Shown in pieces: positions 8,026 through 15,459 of a DNA stretch of 64,000 nt. How positions within the stretch are numbered: the first letter of the stretch is position 1; each line of letters opens with the position of its first letter. A program made the position numbers and the translations under genes. This stretch comes from Nonomuraea solani (GTDB lineage Bacteria > Actinomycetota > Actinomycetes > Streptosporangiales > Streptosporangiaceae), in assembly GCF_900108335.1 (NCBI RefSeq), contig NZ_FNVT01000002.1, forward strand, positions 923,620-987,619, read 5' to 3'. A model generated the notes under the pieces. It ran no database searches. It saw nothing but the letters and a program-made list of their open reading frames with translations, and had not been told where the DNA came from.

Positions 8026-10134
8026 ATGGCCACCCCGACAGGCTGGCGGCGAGAAGGCAATCTACCGGCGGAGCTCACGAGCTTCATCGGCCGGACCCGT
8101 CTCCTCGCCAACCTCAGACGGCACCTCGGCGAGTCCCGCCTGGTGACCGTGACCGGCATCGGGGGCGTGGGGAAATCGCGCACCGTGCTGCGCCTGGCCC
8201 ACCAGGTGCGCTCGCAGTATCCCGACGGCGTCTGGTTCGCCGACCTGGCCCGGCTGCAGGACGCGGGCATGGTCAAGCACACCATCGCCTCGGCGCTCGG
8301 CATCGCCGACCAGTCCTCGCGGACCGAGTCGGAGTCGCTGTCGGAGTGGGTGGGCGAGCGCGACATGCTGCTCATCATCGACACCTGCGAGCATCTCGTT
8401 CAGGGGTGCGCGGAGCTGGTCCACGAGCTGCTGGAGGCGGCGCCCAACCTGAAGGTGCTGGCCACCAGCCGCCAGTCGCTGCACCTGCCCTACGAGCACG
8501 TCATCCCCGTGCCGCCGCTGCAGGTGCCCGGCGACGACCCGGCGGAGAGCCTGTTCACCAACGAGTCCGTGCAGCTCTTCTCGGCCAGGGCCGGGGGCAG
8601 CGTGCCCGACTTCGTGCTCGACGAGGAGAACATCGGCGCGGTCGCCGAGCTGTGCCGCCGCCTCGACGGCATCCCGCTGGCGATCGAGCTGGCCGCGGTG
8701 CGGCTGCGGGCGCTGTCGGTGGAGCAGATCCTGGGCCTGCTGGCCGACCGGTTCAGCCTGCTGGCCGGCGCGAGCCGCACGGCGCTGCCCCGGCACCAGA
8801 CGCTGCGGGCGGCCATCGGCTGGAGCCACGAGCTGTGCGAGCCGGCCGAGCGGCTGCTGTGGGCGCGGCTGTCGGTGTTCGCCGGCGACTTCGAGCTCGA
8901 CGCCGCCCGGTTCGTGTGCTCCGACGGGCGGCTGCCGTCCGAGGACATCACCGACCTGGTGACCGGGCTGGTGGAGAAGTCGATCCTGCTGATCAGGAGC
9001 AACCACGCCGGCGTGCGCTACAAGCTGATCGACACCCTGGCCGAATATGGCGAGGAGTGGCTCGACAAGCTGGGGCAGGCCGAGCAGATGCGCCAGCGGC
9101 ACCTGGAATATTACCTGAGCCTGGCTCAGCGTAGTGAGGACGCCTGGTCGGGGCCGCGGCAGATCTACTGGTTCGTCCGGATGCGGCAGGAGCACGACAA
9201 CGTCCGGGTCGCGCTGGAGCACGCGCTCAAGACGCCGGGCAAGTCGTCGCTGGCGCTGACGCTGCTGTCGTCGTTGTGGTTCATGTGGGTGTGCTGCGGT
9301 TTCGTCCGCGAGGGGCGGCTCTACCTGGAGCGGGCTCTCGACGCCAACCCCACCGTGAGCAAGGAACGTTGCAAGGCCCTGTGGGTGCTGTCCTACGTCA
9401 AGAGCGCCCAGGGTGACAGCGCCGGGGCGTTGAAGGCGGCCGAGCAGTGCAGCACCGAGGCCGTGCGGGTGGGCGACTCCAGGGCGGTGATCCTGGCCTC
9501 GAAGATGCAGGGCACCGCGGCGCTGCTCCAGGGCGACCTGCAGAAGGCCAGCGCGCTGCTGGGCGTGGCGATCGAGTTCAACACCGACAACAAGGAGCTC
9601 AACCCCGGTCTGCTGCCCGCCATCGTCGAGCTGTCGCTGGTGCTGTCGGCGCAGGGCGAGCTCTACGAGGCCGAGTCGCTGCTGCAGGACTGCCTGCAGG
9701 TGTGCAGGGAGCGGGGCGAGCTGTGGGTCAGCTCGTACGCGCAGTGGGCGATGTCGCTGACCAGGCTGGGGTCGGGGCGGCACGACGACGCGCTGCAGAG
9801 CGCCAGGGAGGGGCTGCGGATCAAGCGGCACTTCCACGACACGCTCGGCACCCTGCTGGTGCTGGAGACGGTGGCGCGGATCTTCGCCGCGCTGGCGAAG
9901 CTGACCGAGGCCGCGAAGCTGCTCGGGGCGCTGCAGCAGAACTGGAAGACGGCCGGGCTGCCCCAGCTCGGCGCGCCGTTCCTGACCGAGGATCACGACG
10001 CGTGCATCAGAGACTGCATGCGCCGGATGGGTGAGCTGGCCTACAAGAGCGCGTTCGAGGAGGGCGCCCGCCTCGACCTCGATGAGGCGTCCACGCTCGC
10101 GCTCGAAGACGCGGACGCCTCTGGCGAGGGCTGA
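8026..10134 (+). CDS. AfsR-like NB-ARC ATPase with TPR repeats
   Basis: 702 residues. The conserved opening NLPAELTSFIGR precedes a P-loop (GIGGVGKS, residues 44-51), Walker B (LLIIDTCEHL), an arginine sensor (ATSRQSLHL) and the GxPLAIELAA motif, so the first half is a STAND/NB-ARC nucleotide switch. The second half is helical TPR-type repeat sequence. The SARP DNA-binding domain of AfsR and the LuxR domain of MalT-like relatives are both absent, so it probably works through protein partners. Start ATG 8026 has GTGAGG upstream; an in-frame start at 7912 precedes the family N-terminus. It converges on the terpene synthase gene, 3 bases apart. Confidence 0.85.
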   Translation: MATPTGWRREGNLPAELTSFIGRTRLLANLRRHLGESRLVTVTGIGGVGKSRTVLRLAHQVRSQYPDGVWFADLARLQDAGMVKHTIASALGIADQSSRTESESLSEWVGERDMLLIIDTCEHLVQGCAELVHELLEAAPNLKVLATSRQSLHLPYEHVIPVPPLQVPGDDPAESLFTNESVQLFSARAGGSVPDFVLDEENIGAVAELCRRLDGIPLAIELAAVRLRALSVEQILGLLADRFSLLAGASRTALPRHQTLRAAIGWSHELCEPAERLLWARLSVFAGDFELDAARFVCSDGRLPSEDITDLVTGLVEKSILLIRSNHAGVRYKLIDTLAEYGEEWLDKLGQAEQMRQRHLEYYLSLAQRSEDAWSGPRQIYWFVRMRQEHDNVRVALEHALKTPGKSSLALTLLSSLWFMWVCCGFVREGRLYLERALDANPTVSKERCKALWVLSYVKSAQGDSAGALKAAEQCSTEAVRVGDSRAVILASKMQGTAALLQGDLQKASALLGVAIEFNTDNKELNPGLLPAIVELSLVLSAQGELYEAESLLQDCLQVCRERGELWVSSYAQWAMSLTRLGSGRHDDALQSAREGLRIKRHFHDTLGTLLVLETVARIFAALAKLTEAAKLLGALQQNWKTAGLPQLGAPFLTEDHDACIRDCMRRMGELAYKSAFEEGARLDLDEASTLALEDADASGEG

Positions 10135-10137
10135 TTC

Positions 10138-11151
10138 CTAGACGGCCTGCGGCCAGCGGGTGTCGTCGGGCCAGGCGTGCAGGTAGCGCGCGCTGGCGAG
10201 GGAGAACTCGATGTGGCCGCGTACCCAGTGTTCGAGGCCGCGGACGTATTTGCGGACCGGCAGCGGCGCCCACTGCTCCAGCGCCGAGCGCCGGTGGATG
10301 AAGGCGGCGATGGCGTCGTTGTGCATCTGCGACACCTCGCGCAGCGCTTCCTGCACCGTGAGGGTCTTGTGCGTGGCCAGGACCGTGACCAGGTTGTGCC
10401 TGGCCTTGTCGTTGCCGCGCTCCTTGGCGTACGAGAGCAGGTCGTTGTCCCAGCCGATGAGGTCGCAGGCCAGGTCGGACAGGGTGCGGACGTCGGGGTG
10501 GTGCCACTCTTCCGCTTCGAGCCGGTAACCGCCGCCGACGTCGATGAGGGCGAGGCAGGTGTACGTGGCCCCGGTGATGCGGCGCATCAGCACGTAGTCC
10601 TCGGGGGTCGGGATGAGGTCGACCTCGCGGTTGGCCGCCTCCCAGATCTGGGCGAACAGATATTCCTTCACGGTGATCCGCCAGCGGTCCACCTGTGCGG
10701 GGGTGGCCGCTTGCGAGATCCGGTGCAGGAGTTCGGTGAGCGCCAGGCCGAAGGGGTCGCCGGCGTCGGGTGCCCGCCGCCCGTCGAGGATTTCGAGGAG
10801 CGGCGGCAGGGCCCGGGCCAGCGCGGAGGCCCGGTGCCCCATGAGCCCGCCTTCGCAGAACGCGTCGTCGAAGGCGAAGAGCCAGTTGTACCAGTCGTTG
10901 ATCAGCCGGAGGCTGTCACGCGGCACGGCGGGGTTGGTCCGTGCGGCGAGCAGGCCGATCTGGGAGCGCCGGAAGTGCTCGAGGGTGTCGGCGCCTTTGA
11001 GCATGTTTGAGGCGGCCAGCCATGTGTGACTCTCCTCGTCGACCTCTGACGCATGAACGTTGATCTCATTCGCGAACGGACATGGCAGCGGAGGGATGTG
11101 GAGCGGTCGCCTGCTGAAGGAGTGCGCAGAAGTAGCCACGCCATCCAGCAT
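10138..11151 (-). CDS. Class I terpene synthase
   Basis: 337 residues, normal for bacterial sesquiterpene/monoterpene cyclases. The aspartate-rich metal motif is DDAFCE (95-100), the NSE triad is NDLLSYAKE (236-244), and the late Arg-Tyr pair (SARY) is present, so all Mg2+-binding and diphosphate-sensing residues are intact. The opening PPLPCPFANEINVHASEVDE also fits. It should cyclise a prenyl diphosphate; product unknown. No P450 or prenyl synthase gene is adjacent. The start is uncertain: ATG 11151 fits the family; GTG 11178 would add nine residues; neither has a strong ribosome site. The 5' region is AT-rich. Confidence 0.9.
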   Translation of the reverse strand: MLDGVATSAHSFSRRPLHIPPLPCPFANEINVHASEVDEESHTWLAASNMLKGADTLEHFRRSQIGLLAARTNPAVPRDSLRLINDWYNWLFAFDDAFCEGGLMGHRASALARALPPLLEILDGRRAPDAGDPFGLALTELLHRISQAATPAQVDRWRITVKEYLFAQIWEAANREVDLIPTPEDYVLMRRITGATYTCLALIDVGGGYRLEAEEWHHPDVRTLSDLACDLIGWDNDLLSYAKERGNDKARHNLVTVLATHKTLTVQEALREVSQMHNDAIAAFIHRRSALEQWAPLPVRKYVRGLEHWVRGHIEFSLASARYLHAWPDDTRWPQAV

Positions 11152-11213
11152 GACTATGGACTGTTCGAAAGGCCACACTCGACAACTTCGAGGCCTTTTA
11201 TGCTTATTTCATA

Positions 11214-11590
11214 TTATGAATCCCTTTGCGAGAACCATTGGATAAACTGGCCATTCGCGAACAATCGCCCCGTGGCGAAAACCAGCGGCTGACCGGCGGC
11301 GGGATCGGCGCCTCCGGCCCGCAACGCCCTGACCATGGCAGATTCCGCCGCGAAGAGCGCACCGGCGAATGGCGTCCGCGCCCGGCCCTGGGCACCGCCG
11401 TAATCGGCGCCGCTTGTTACAAGCTTGCGTACAGTCTCGGCGTGACCGTAATAAGCCGCTGGCATCAGCAAACTGTCACCTTTGCCGTTGGCCAGGCGAA
11501 TCGGCATACGGATCCGCACACCGGCCGCCGCGCCGCCGTGCCACCGCCCCTGTCGCCGCCGTGCCGCCCGCCCTGGCCAGGCCGAACGGA
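11214..11590 (-). pseudogene. Ankyrin-repeat protein remnant (frameshifted)
   Basis: From about 11535 down to a TAA at 11214 the minus strand encodes ankyrin repeats: NGKGDSLLMPAAYYGHAETV, then a second unit (RTPFAGALFAAESAMVRALR, then AGGADPAAG). The expected N-terminal part (FGLARAGGTAATGAVARR) lies in a different frame around 11530-11586, so a frameshift separates the halves. Many codons end in A or T, unlike neighbouring genes, consistent with relaxed selection. No credible start with a ribosome site is seen. This fills most of the otherwise gene-free 11152-11712 interval. Confidence 0.65.
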
Positions 11591-11617
11591 CCCTTCGAGC
11601 ACCGGGGCTGTGGTCTT

Positions 11618-11644
11618 GCACCCTATTTTCCCTAGATAGGGTGC
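11618..11644. promoter_or_regulatory. Inverted repeat upstream of PAC2 gene
   Basis: Perfect 9-bp arms GCACCCTAT / ATAGGGTGC around a 9-base centre, 70-95 bases before the PAC2 start and immediately upstream of its likely promoter. It could be an operator or a terminator for upstream transcription. Confidence 0.45.
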
Positions 11645-11651
11645 CGTGCAC

Positions 11652-11677
11652 GGAATCGTTCCGACGCGCCGTAGGTT
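11652..11677 (+). promoter_or_regulatory. SigR-type promoter
   Basis: GGAAT (11652-11656), exactly 18 bases, then GTT (11675-11677). This matches the thiol-stress sigma factor SigR consensus (GGAAT-N18/19-GTT) known from Streptomyces. It lies 36 bases before the PAC2 start, allowing a short leader. Confidence 0.6.
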
Positions 11678-11712
11678 CTGGAGAAGAGTACCTAGGGAAA
11701 GGCTGTTGAACC

Positions 11713-12612
11713 GTGTTCGACCCGAAGGACCTCTACAAGCTCGCAGACGACGCGCCCGAGCTGCCCGATCCGGTGTTGCTGTACCACTTCGACGGTTTCG
11801 TCGACGCGGGCGGCGCCGGACGCCTCGCGCTGGGCCACCTGCTGGCCGAGCTGGAGCACCGGGTCGTGGCGACGTTCGATGTGGACCGGCTGCTCGACTA
11901 CCGGTCGCGCAGGCCCGTGATGACGTTCGACACCGACCGCTGGGTGGAGTGCGAAAGTCCTGAGCTGGCCCTGCATGTCGCCAAGGACTCGACGGGGACG
12001 CAGTTCCTGGTGATGAGCGGCCCCGAGCCCGACCGGGAGTGGGAGCTGTTCACGAAGGCCGTGGCGGCGCTGGTGGACCGGCTGAAGGTGAGCAAGCTGG
12101 TGACGTTGCACGGGATTCCGATGGCAGTCCCGCACACGCGGCCGCTCGGCATCACGATGCACGCCAGCCGGCCGGAGTTGATCAACGCCCAGACCAGCTC
12201 GTTCGGGCGGGTCCAGGTGCCGGGGAGTGTGGCGGCCATGATCGAGTTCCGGCTCGGGGCGCAGGGGCATGACGCGCTGGGTTACGCGGTGCACGTGCCG
12301 CACTATCTGTCGCAGGCCGAATACCCGACCGCCGCCGTGACGGGCCTGGAGGCCGTGACGCGGGGGACGGGGCTGGTGTTCCCGATGGACGCGCTGCGCG
12401 ACGCGGCCCGCCGTACGACGACGGAGATCGAGGAGCAGATCCAGGCCTCGACCGAGCTGTCCACCGCGATCAGCGGGCTGGAACAGCAGTACGACGCGTT
12501 CGCGGGCGGCGCCGACCGCGAGAACCTGATGGCAGAGACCACCCCCATGCCGACGGGCGACGAACTGGCCGCCCAGTTCGAGCGCTTCCTCGCCGAGCGG
12601 GACGACGAGTAA
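11713..12612 (+). CDS. PAC2-family protein
   Basis: 299 residues with the actinobacterial PAC2 (proteasome assembly chaperone-like) pattern: an early LPDPVLLYHFDGFVDAGGAG, a central TLHGIPMAVPHTRP and an acidic C-terminal tail (ERFLAERDDE). The family is near-universal in proteasome-bearing actinobacteria, but its biochemical role is not settled; chaperone or hydrolase-like functions are suggested. The start is GTG with GGGAAAGG upstream. A SigR-type promoter fits a protein-quality-control role under oxidative stress. Confidence 0.87.
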   Translation: MFDPKDLYKLADDAPELPDPVLLYHFDGFVDAGGAGRLALGHLLAELEHRVVATFDVDRLLDYRSRRPVMTFDTDRWVECESPELALHVAKDSTGTQFLVMSGPEPDREWELFTKAVAALVDRLKVSKLVTLHGIPMAVPHTRPLGITMHASRPELINAQTSSFGRVQVPGSVAAMIEFRLGAQGHDALGYAVHVPHYLSQAEYPTAAVTGLEAVTRGTGLVFPMDALRDAARRTTTEIEEQIQASTELSTAISGLEQQYDAFAGGADRENLMAETTPMPTGDELAAQFERFLAERDDE

Positions 12613-12684
12613 CCCTCTTTCTCCGGGGGATGGAGTGGCGCGCCGCCGGGGGCCCGGTAAGTGGATCGACGTTAGCCTGGGCGG

Positions 12685-13725
12685 ATGAGTGAGATCCGGG
12701 TCGGCCTGGTCGGTTACGGCACCGCGGGGGCCTACTTCCACGCCCCGCTGATCCACGCCACCCCCGGCCTGACCCTGTCGGCCGTCGTGACCCGCGATCC
12801 CGGCCGGCAGGCCGAGGTCGCCGGGAAATACGGAGCGGCGGGGCTGAGCGACGTGCGCGAGCTGTGGGAGCGGTGCGACCTCGTCGTGGTCGCCTCACCC
12901 AACAGGACACACCTGGCCACGGCCGCGGCCGCGCTCACCGCGGGGCTGCCCGTGGTCGTGGACAAACCCCTCGCCAGGACCGCGGAAGAGGGGCGGGAGC
13001 TGCTGCGGCTGGCCGGGGAGCGGGGGCTCATGCTGACCGTGTTCCACAACCGGCGGTGGGACGGCGACTTCAGGACCGTGCGGCGGCTGGCCGGCGAGGG
13101 TGAGCTCGGTGAGGTGCGCCGGTTCGAGTCGCGGTTCGAGCGGTGGCGGCCGGTGCCCAAGGGCGGCTGGCGGGAGACCGGGGGCGAGGCGGAGATCGGC
13201 GGGCTGCTCTACGACCTGGGCAGCCACCTCGTCGATCAGGCCCTGCACCTGCTGGGGCCGGCGCGTGAGGTCTACTGCGAGAGCGACATCAGGCGTGAGG
13301 GGGTGGCCTCCGACGACGACACGTTCATCGCGCTGACCCACGCCGGCGGGGCGCGGTCACACCTGTGGGTGAGCTCGGTGGCCGCCCGGCTGGGGCCCCG
13401 GTTCCGGGTGCTGGGGTCTGCCGGGGCCTTCGTGAAATACGGGATGGACGTGCAGGAGGAGCGGCTGCGGGCCGGGTTGCCGCCGGGGGCGCCCGGGTTC
13501 GGCGATGACGAGGAGGACCGCTGGGGGATCCTGGGCACGGAGGAGGAGCAGCGGTTCGTGCGTACCGAGGCGGGGACTTACCTGGACTTCTACCAGGGGG
13601 TCGTGGCGGCGGTGCGTGAGGGCGCGCCGCCGCCGGTGGATCCGCTGAGCGCGATCGAGACACTGGCCGTCATCGAGGCGGCCCGGCTGTCGGCGACCCA
13701 GCGGATCGTCGTACATCTCGGATAA
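12685..13725 (+). CDS. Gfo/Idh/MocA-family oxidoreductase
   Basis: 346 residues. N-terminal NAD(P)-binding Rossmann fold (VGLVGYGTAGAYFHAPLI), the conserved VVDKPLA motif, and the central GGLLYDLGSHLVDQALHLLG that carries the catalytic His region. The length and layout are full. Members oxidise sugars, inositols or related alcohols; the substrate is not evident. Converges on the phosphatase gene with 5 bases between stops. No partner genes of a sugar pathway sit next to it. Confidence 0.9.
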   Translation: MSEIRVGLVGYGTAGAYFHAPLIHATPGLTLSAVVTRDPGRQAEVAGKYGAAGLSDVRELWERCDLVVVASPNRTHLATAAAALTAGLPVVVDKPLARTAEEGRELLRLAGERGLMLTVFHNRRWDGDFRTVRRLAGEGELGEVRRFESRFERWRPVPKGGWRETGGEAEIGGLLYDLGSHLVDQALHLLGPAREVYCESDIRREGVASDDDTFIALTHAGGARSHLWVSSVAARLGPRFRVLGSAGAFVKYGMDVQEERLRAGLPPGAPGFGDDEEDRWGILGTEEEQRFVRTEAGTYLDFYQGVVAAVREGAPPPVDPLSAIETLAVIEAARLSATQRIVVHLG

Positions 13726-13730
13726 GAGCC

Positions 13731-14522
13731 TCAGTCGCGCAGGCGGGCGCGCATCGCCTCGGTGTCCGCCTTGGTCCAGCCGTTCCGGTCCAGCCAGCCC
13801 ATCGGGCCGCCGAAGCGGTCGTCGAGGACGCCCAGGAACTGCTCGATGTAGCGGGCCCTCGGCATGTGGTCGTCCGCCGGGCGGGAGTCCATGTCGCCCC
13901 GGTAGGTCGCGGTGCTCCGCAGCCGCTTCAGCACCAGCTCCAGCCGCTCCCCCGTGGCCACGTAGTCCGCCACGATGGCCTCCCTGGTCGCGCCGGCGAT
14001 CTCCAGCGCCATCGCCGACAGCACGCCGGTGCGGTCCTTGCCCGCCGCGCAGTGCACCAGCGCCGCCCCGTCGTCCAGCGCCATCGCGCGCAGGGCCGCC
14101 ACCACGGCGTCCGGCCGGTCGCGCAGGTAGCCGAAGTAGAAGCCGGTCACCCGCAGCTCCTCGTCCAGCGCCCGCTCCGCCCACGGCAGCACCCGGTCGG
14201 CGTCGATGGTGTCGGCCTCCACGTCGGTGTGCCTGCCGCCCTCCGCGAACAGCGTGAGGTGGTGGTGCCGCACCTCGGGCACCCGGGTCAGCGGCCCGGG
14301 CCCTTCCAGGGACACCTCGGGGGTCGAACGGAGGTCCACGACGTGGCGCAGATTCAGCTCGCCCACCAGCCTGGCCACGTCACCGGGGGTCAGGCCCTGA
14401 AGATTGTCGGCGCGGTAGATGCGCCCACGCCGGGTGGCGCCCCCGTCACTCGTGGGCAATCCGCCCAGGTCACGCGCGTTGACCGCGCCTTCCAGCTCGA
14501 TCCACCTCGTCAGCTCGCTCAT
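13731..14522 (-). CDS. Tyrosine-protein phosphatase (MptpB/SIW14-like)
   Basis: 263 residues. Signature loop HCAAGKDRTG with nucleophile Cys158 and Arg164; the N-terminal VNARDLGGLPT resembles the conserved NxRDLGG motif of this phosphatase family, and DLRSTPE follows. The AGKDR form is typical of bacterial lipid/tyrosine phosphatases of the MptpB type, which act on phosphotyrosine and sometimes phosphoinositides. Start ATG 14522 is the family-consistent one; longer frames upstream read into the divergent gene. No signal peptide, so cytoplasmic. Confidence 0.88.
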   Translation of the reverse strand: MSELTRWIELEGAVNARDLGGLPTSDGGATRRGRIYRADNLQGLTPGDVARLVGELNLRHVVDLRSTPEVSLEGPGPLTRVPEVRHHHLTLFAEGGRHTDVEADTIDADRVLPWAERALDEELRVTGFYFGYLRDRPDAVVAALRAMALDDGAALVHCAAGKDRTGVLSAMALEIAGATREAIVADYVATGERLELVLKRLRSTATYRGDMDSRPADDHMPRARYIEQFLGVLDDRFGGPMGWLDRNGWTKADTEAMRARLRD

Positions 14523-14586
14523 TATTACGACCCTATATGTCCACCAAATATGAGCGAATTCGAGGTTCATAACGCAGCATGAACGT

Positions 14587-15459
14587 ATGGATCCACGAGC
14601 TCTGCCTCCACGGCTGGTGATCGATCCAGCGCTGCCCCAGGAAGTCTCGGTCGAACTGCGTTCGAGCCCCCATCTGCTCCGCCAGGCCCGAATGGGCGCG
14701 CGTATGGACACCACACGTAACCCCGCCATGCTGTTCGCGCTGCCCCTCTTCCTGATCCTGGTCTTCTTGGTGGCCGACGTGGAAGGCCTGTTCGTCGCGA
14801 GCATGGGCGTCGGGTTGATCGTCCTGATCCGCTGGATGGCGCTGGACAGCACATATCGCACGGTCAGACGAAGACTTCGGCTGGCGCAGGCGCACGCCAA
14901 CCACTACCTGCTGCCGGAGGACCTGGACTATCCCTGCCAGATGCTGCTGCGCCGCGCGCAGAACGCCGTCGAGGCGATCATGAACTCCCGGGTCCACAAG
15001 GCGGGGTTGATCGACAGCATCGAGAACCAGGTGTCGCTGCCGGAGGAGATCTGGCAGATCGGCCAGCGGCTGCGCCGGTTGTCGGTCATGCACGCCGAGC
15101 ACGGCAAGATCATCCCGCGCGAGCTGCCGCCGGGCATGGAGGACGCGTTCAAGCCCTACACCAGCGCGCTGGACGCGGCCTGGACCTCGCTGTCGCAGCG
15201 GGTGCGCCACCTGGAGAAGTACGCCAAGCAGGTGCTCAAGGCGGACAAGGTCTACCACGCCCACCGCCGGCTGGAGACGCTGGCCGCCAGGACCCCCGAA
15301 TACCAGCAGCTCATCGCCGAGACCGTACGCGACGAGCTGGCCCACGAGCGCATCAGGGAGCTGGCCGACCAGGCGGCGCACGTGCGCAAGTTGTTCGAGG
15401 AGAGCATCATGCAGGCCCGGCAGGCGGCCGGCGAGCTGCTGCGGTCTCCTCTCACATGA
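14587..15459 (+). CDS. Membrane protein with long helical cytoplasmic domain
   Basis: 290 residues. Two close membrane spans (about 47-63 and 67-83) form a hairpin, followed by ~200 residues of charged, mostly helical sequence rich in Leu, Arg and Glu. I do not recognise a family. It is divergent from the phosphatase gene (65 bases between starts) and its stop overlaps the convergent NB-ARC gene by 8 bases. The codon use is normal for the region, so it is a real gene of unknown role. Confidence 0.75.
   Translation: MDPRALPPRLVIDPALPQEVSVELRSSPHLLRQARMGARMDTTRNPAMLFALPLFLILVFLVADVEGLFVASMGVGLIVLIRWMALDSTYRTVRRRLRLAQAHANHYLLPEDLDYPCQMLLRRAQNAVEAIMNSRVHKAGLIDSIENQVSLPEEIWQIGQRLRRLSVMHAEHGKIIPRELPPGMEDAFKPYTSALDAAWTSLSQRVRHLEKYAKQVLKADKVYHAHRRLETLAARTPEYQQLIAETVRDELAHERIRELADQAAHVRKLFEESIMQARQAAGELLRSPLT

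Noticed and set aside
7635..8384. 249-residue minus-strand frame covering the small gene and acetyltransferase start
   Set aside because: It runs across the divergent promoter and both neighbouring genes and shows no family motif.
8062..9996. Long open frame antisense to the AfsR-like ATPase (also similar long frames at 22952-24652, 59201-61159 and 29754-31712)
   Set aside because: High GC content keeps the antisense frame open; no ribosome site or known motif, and the sense strand encodes a complete recognised protein.
11214..11651. Intact 145-residue ankyrin protein
   Set aside because: Its first ~45 residues are Arg-rich non-ankyrin sequence and the true N-terminal repeat lies in another frame, so a pseudogene is the better call.
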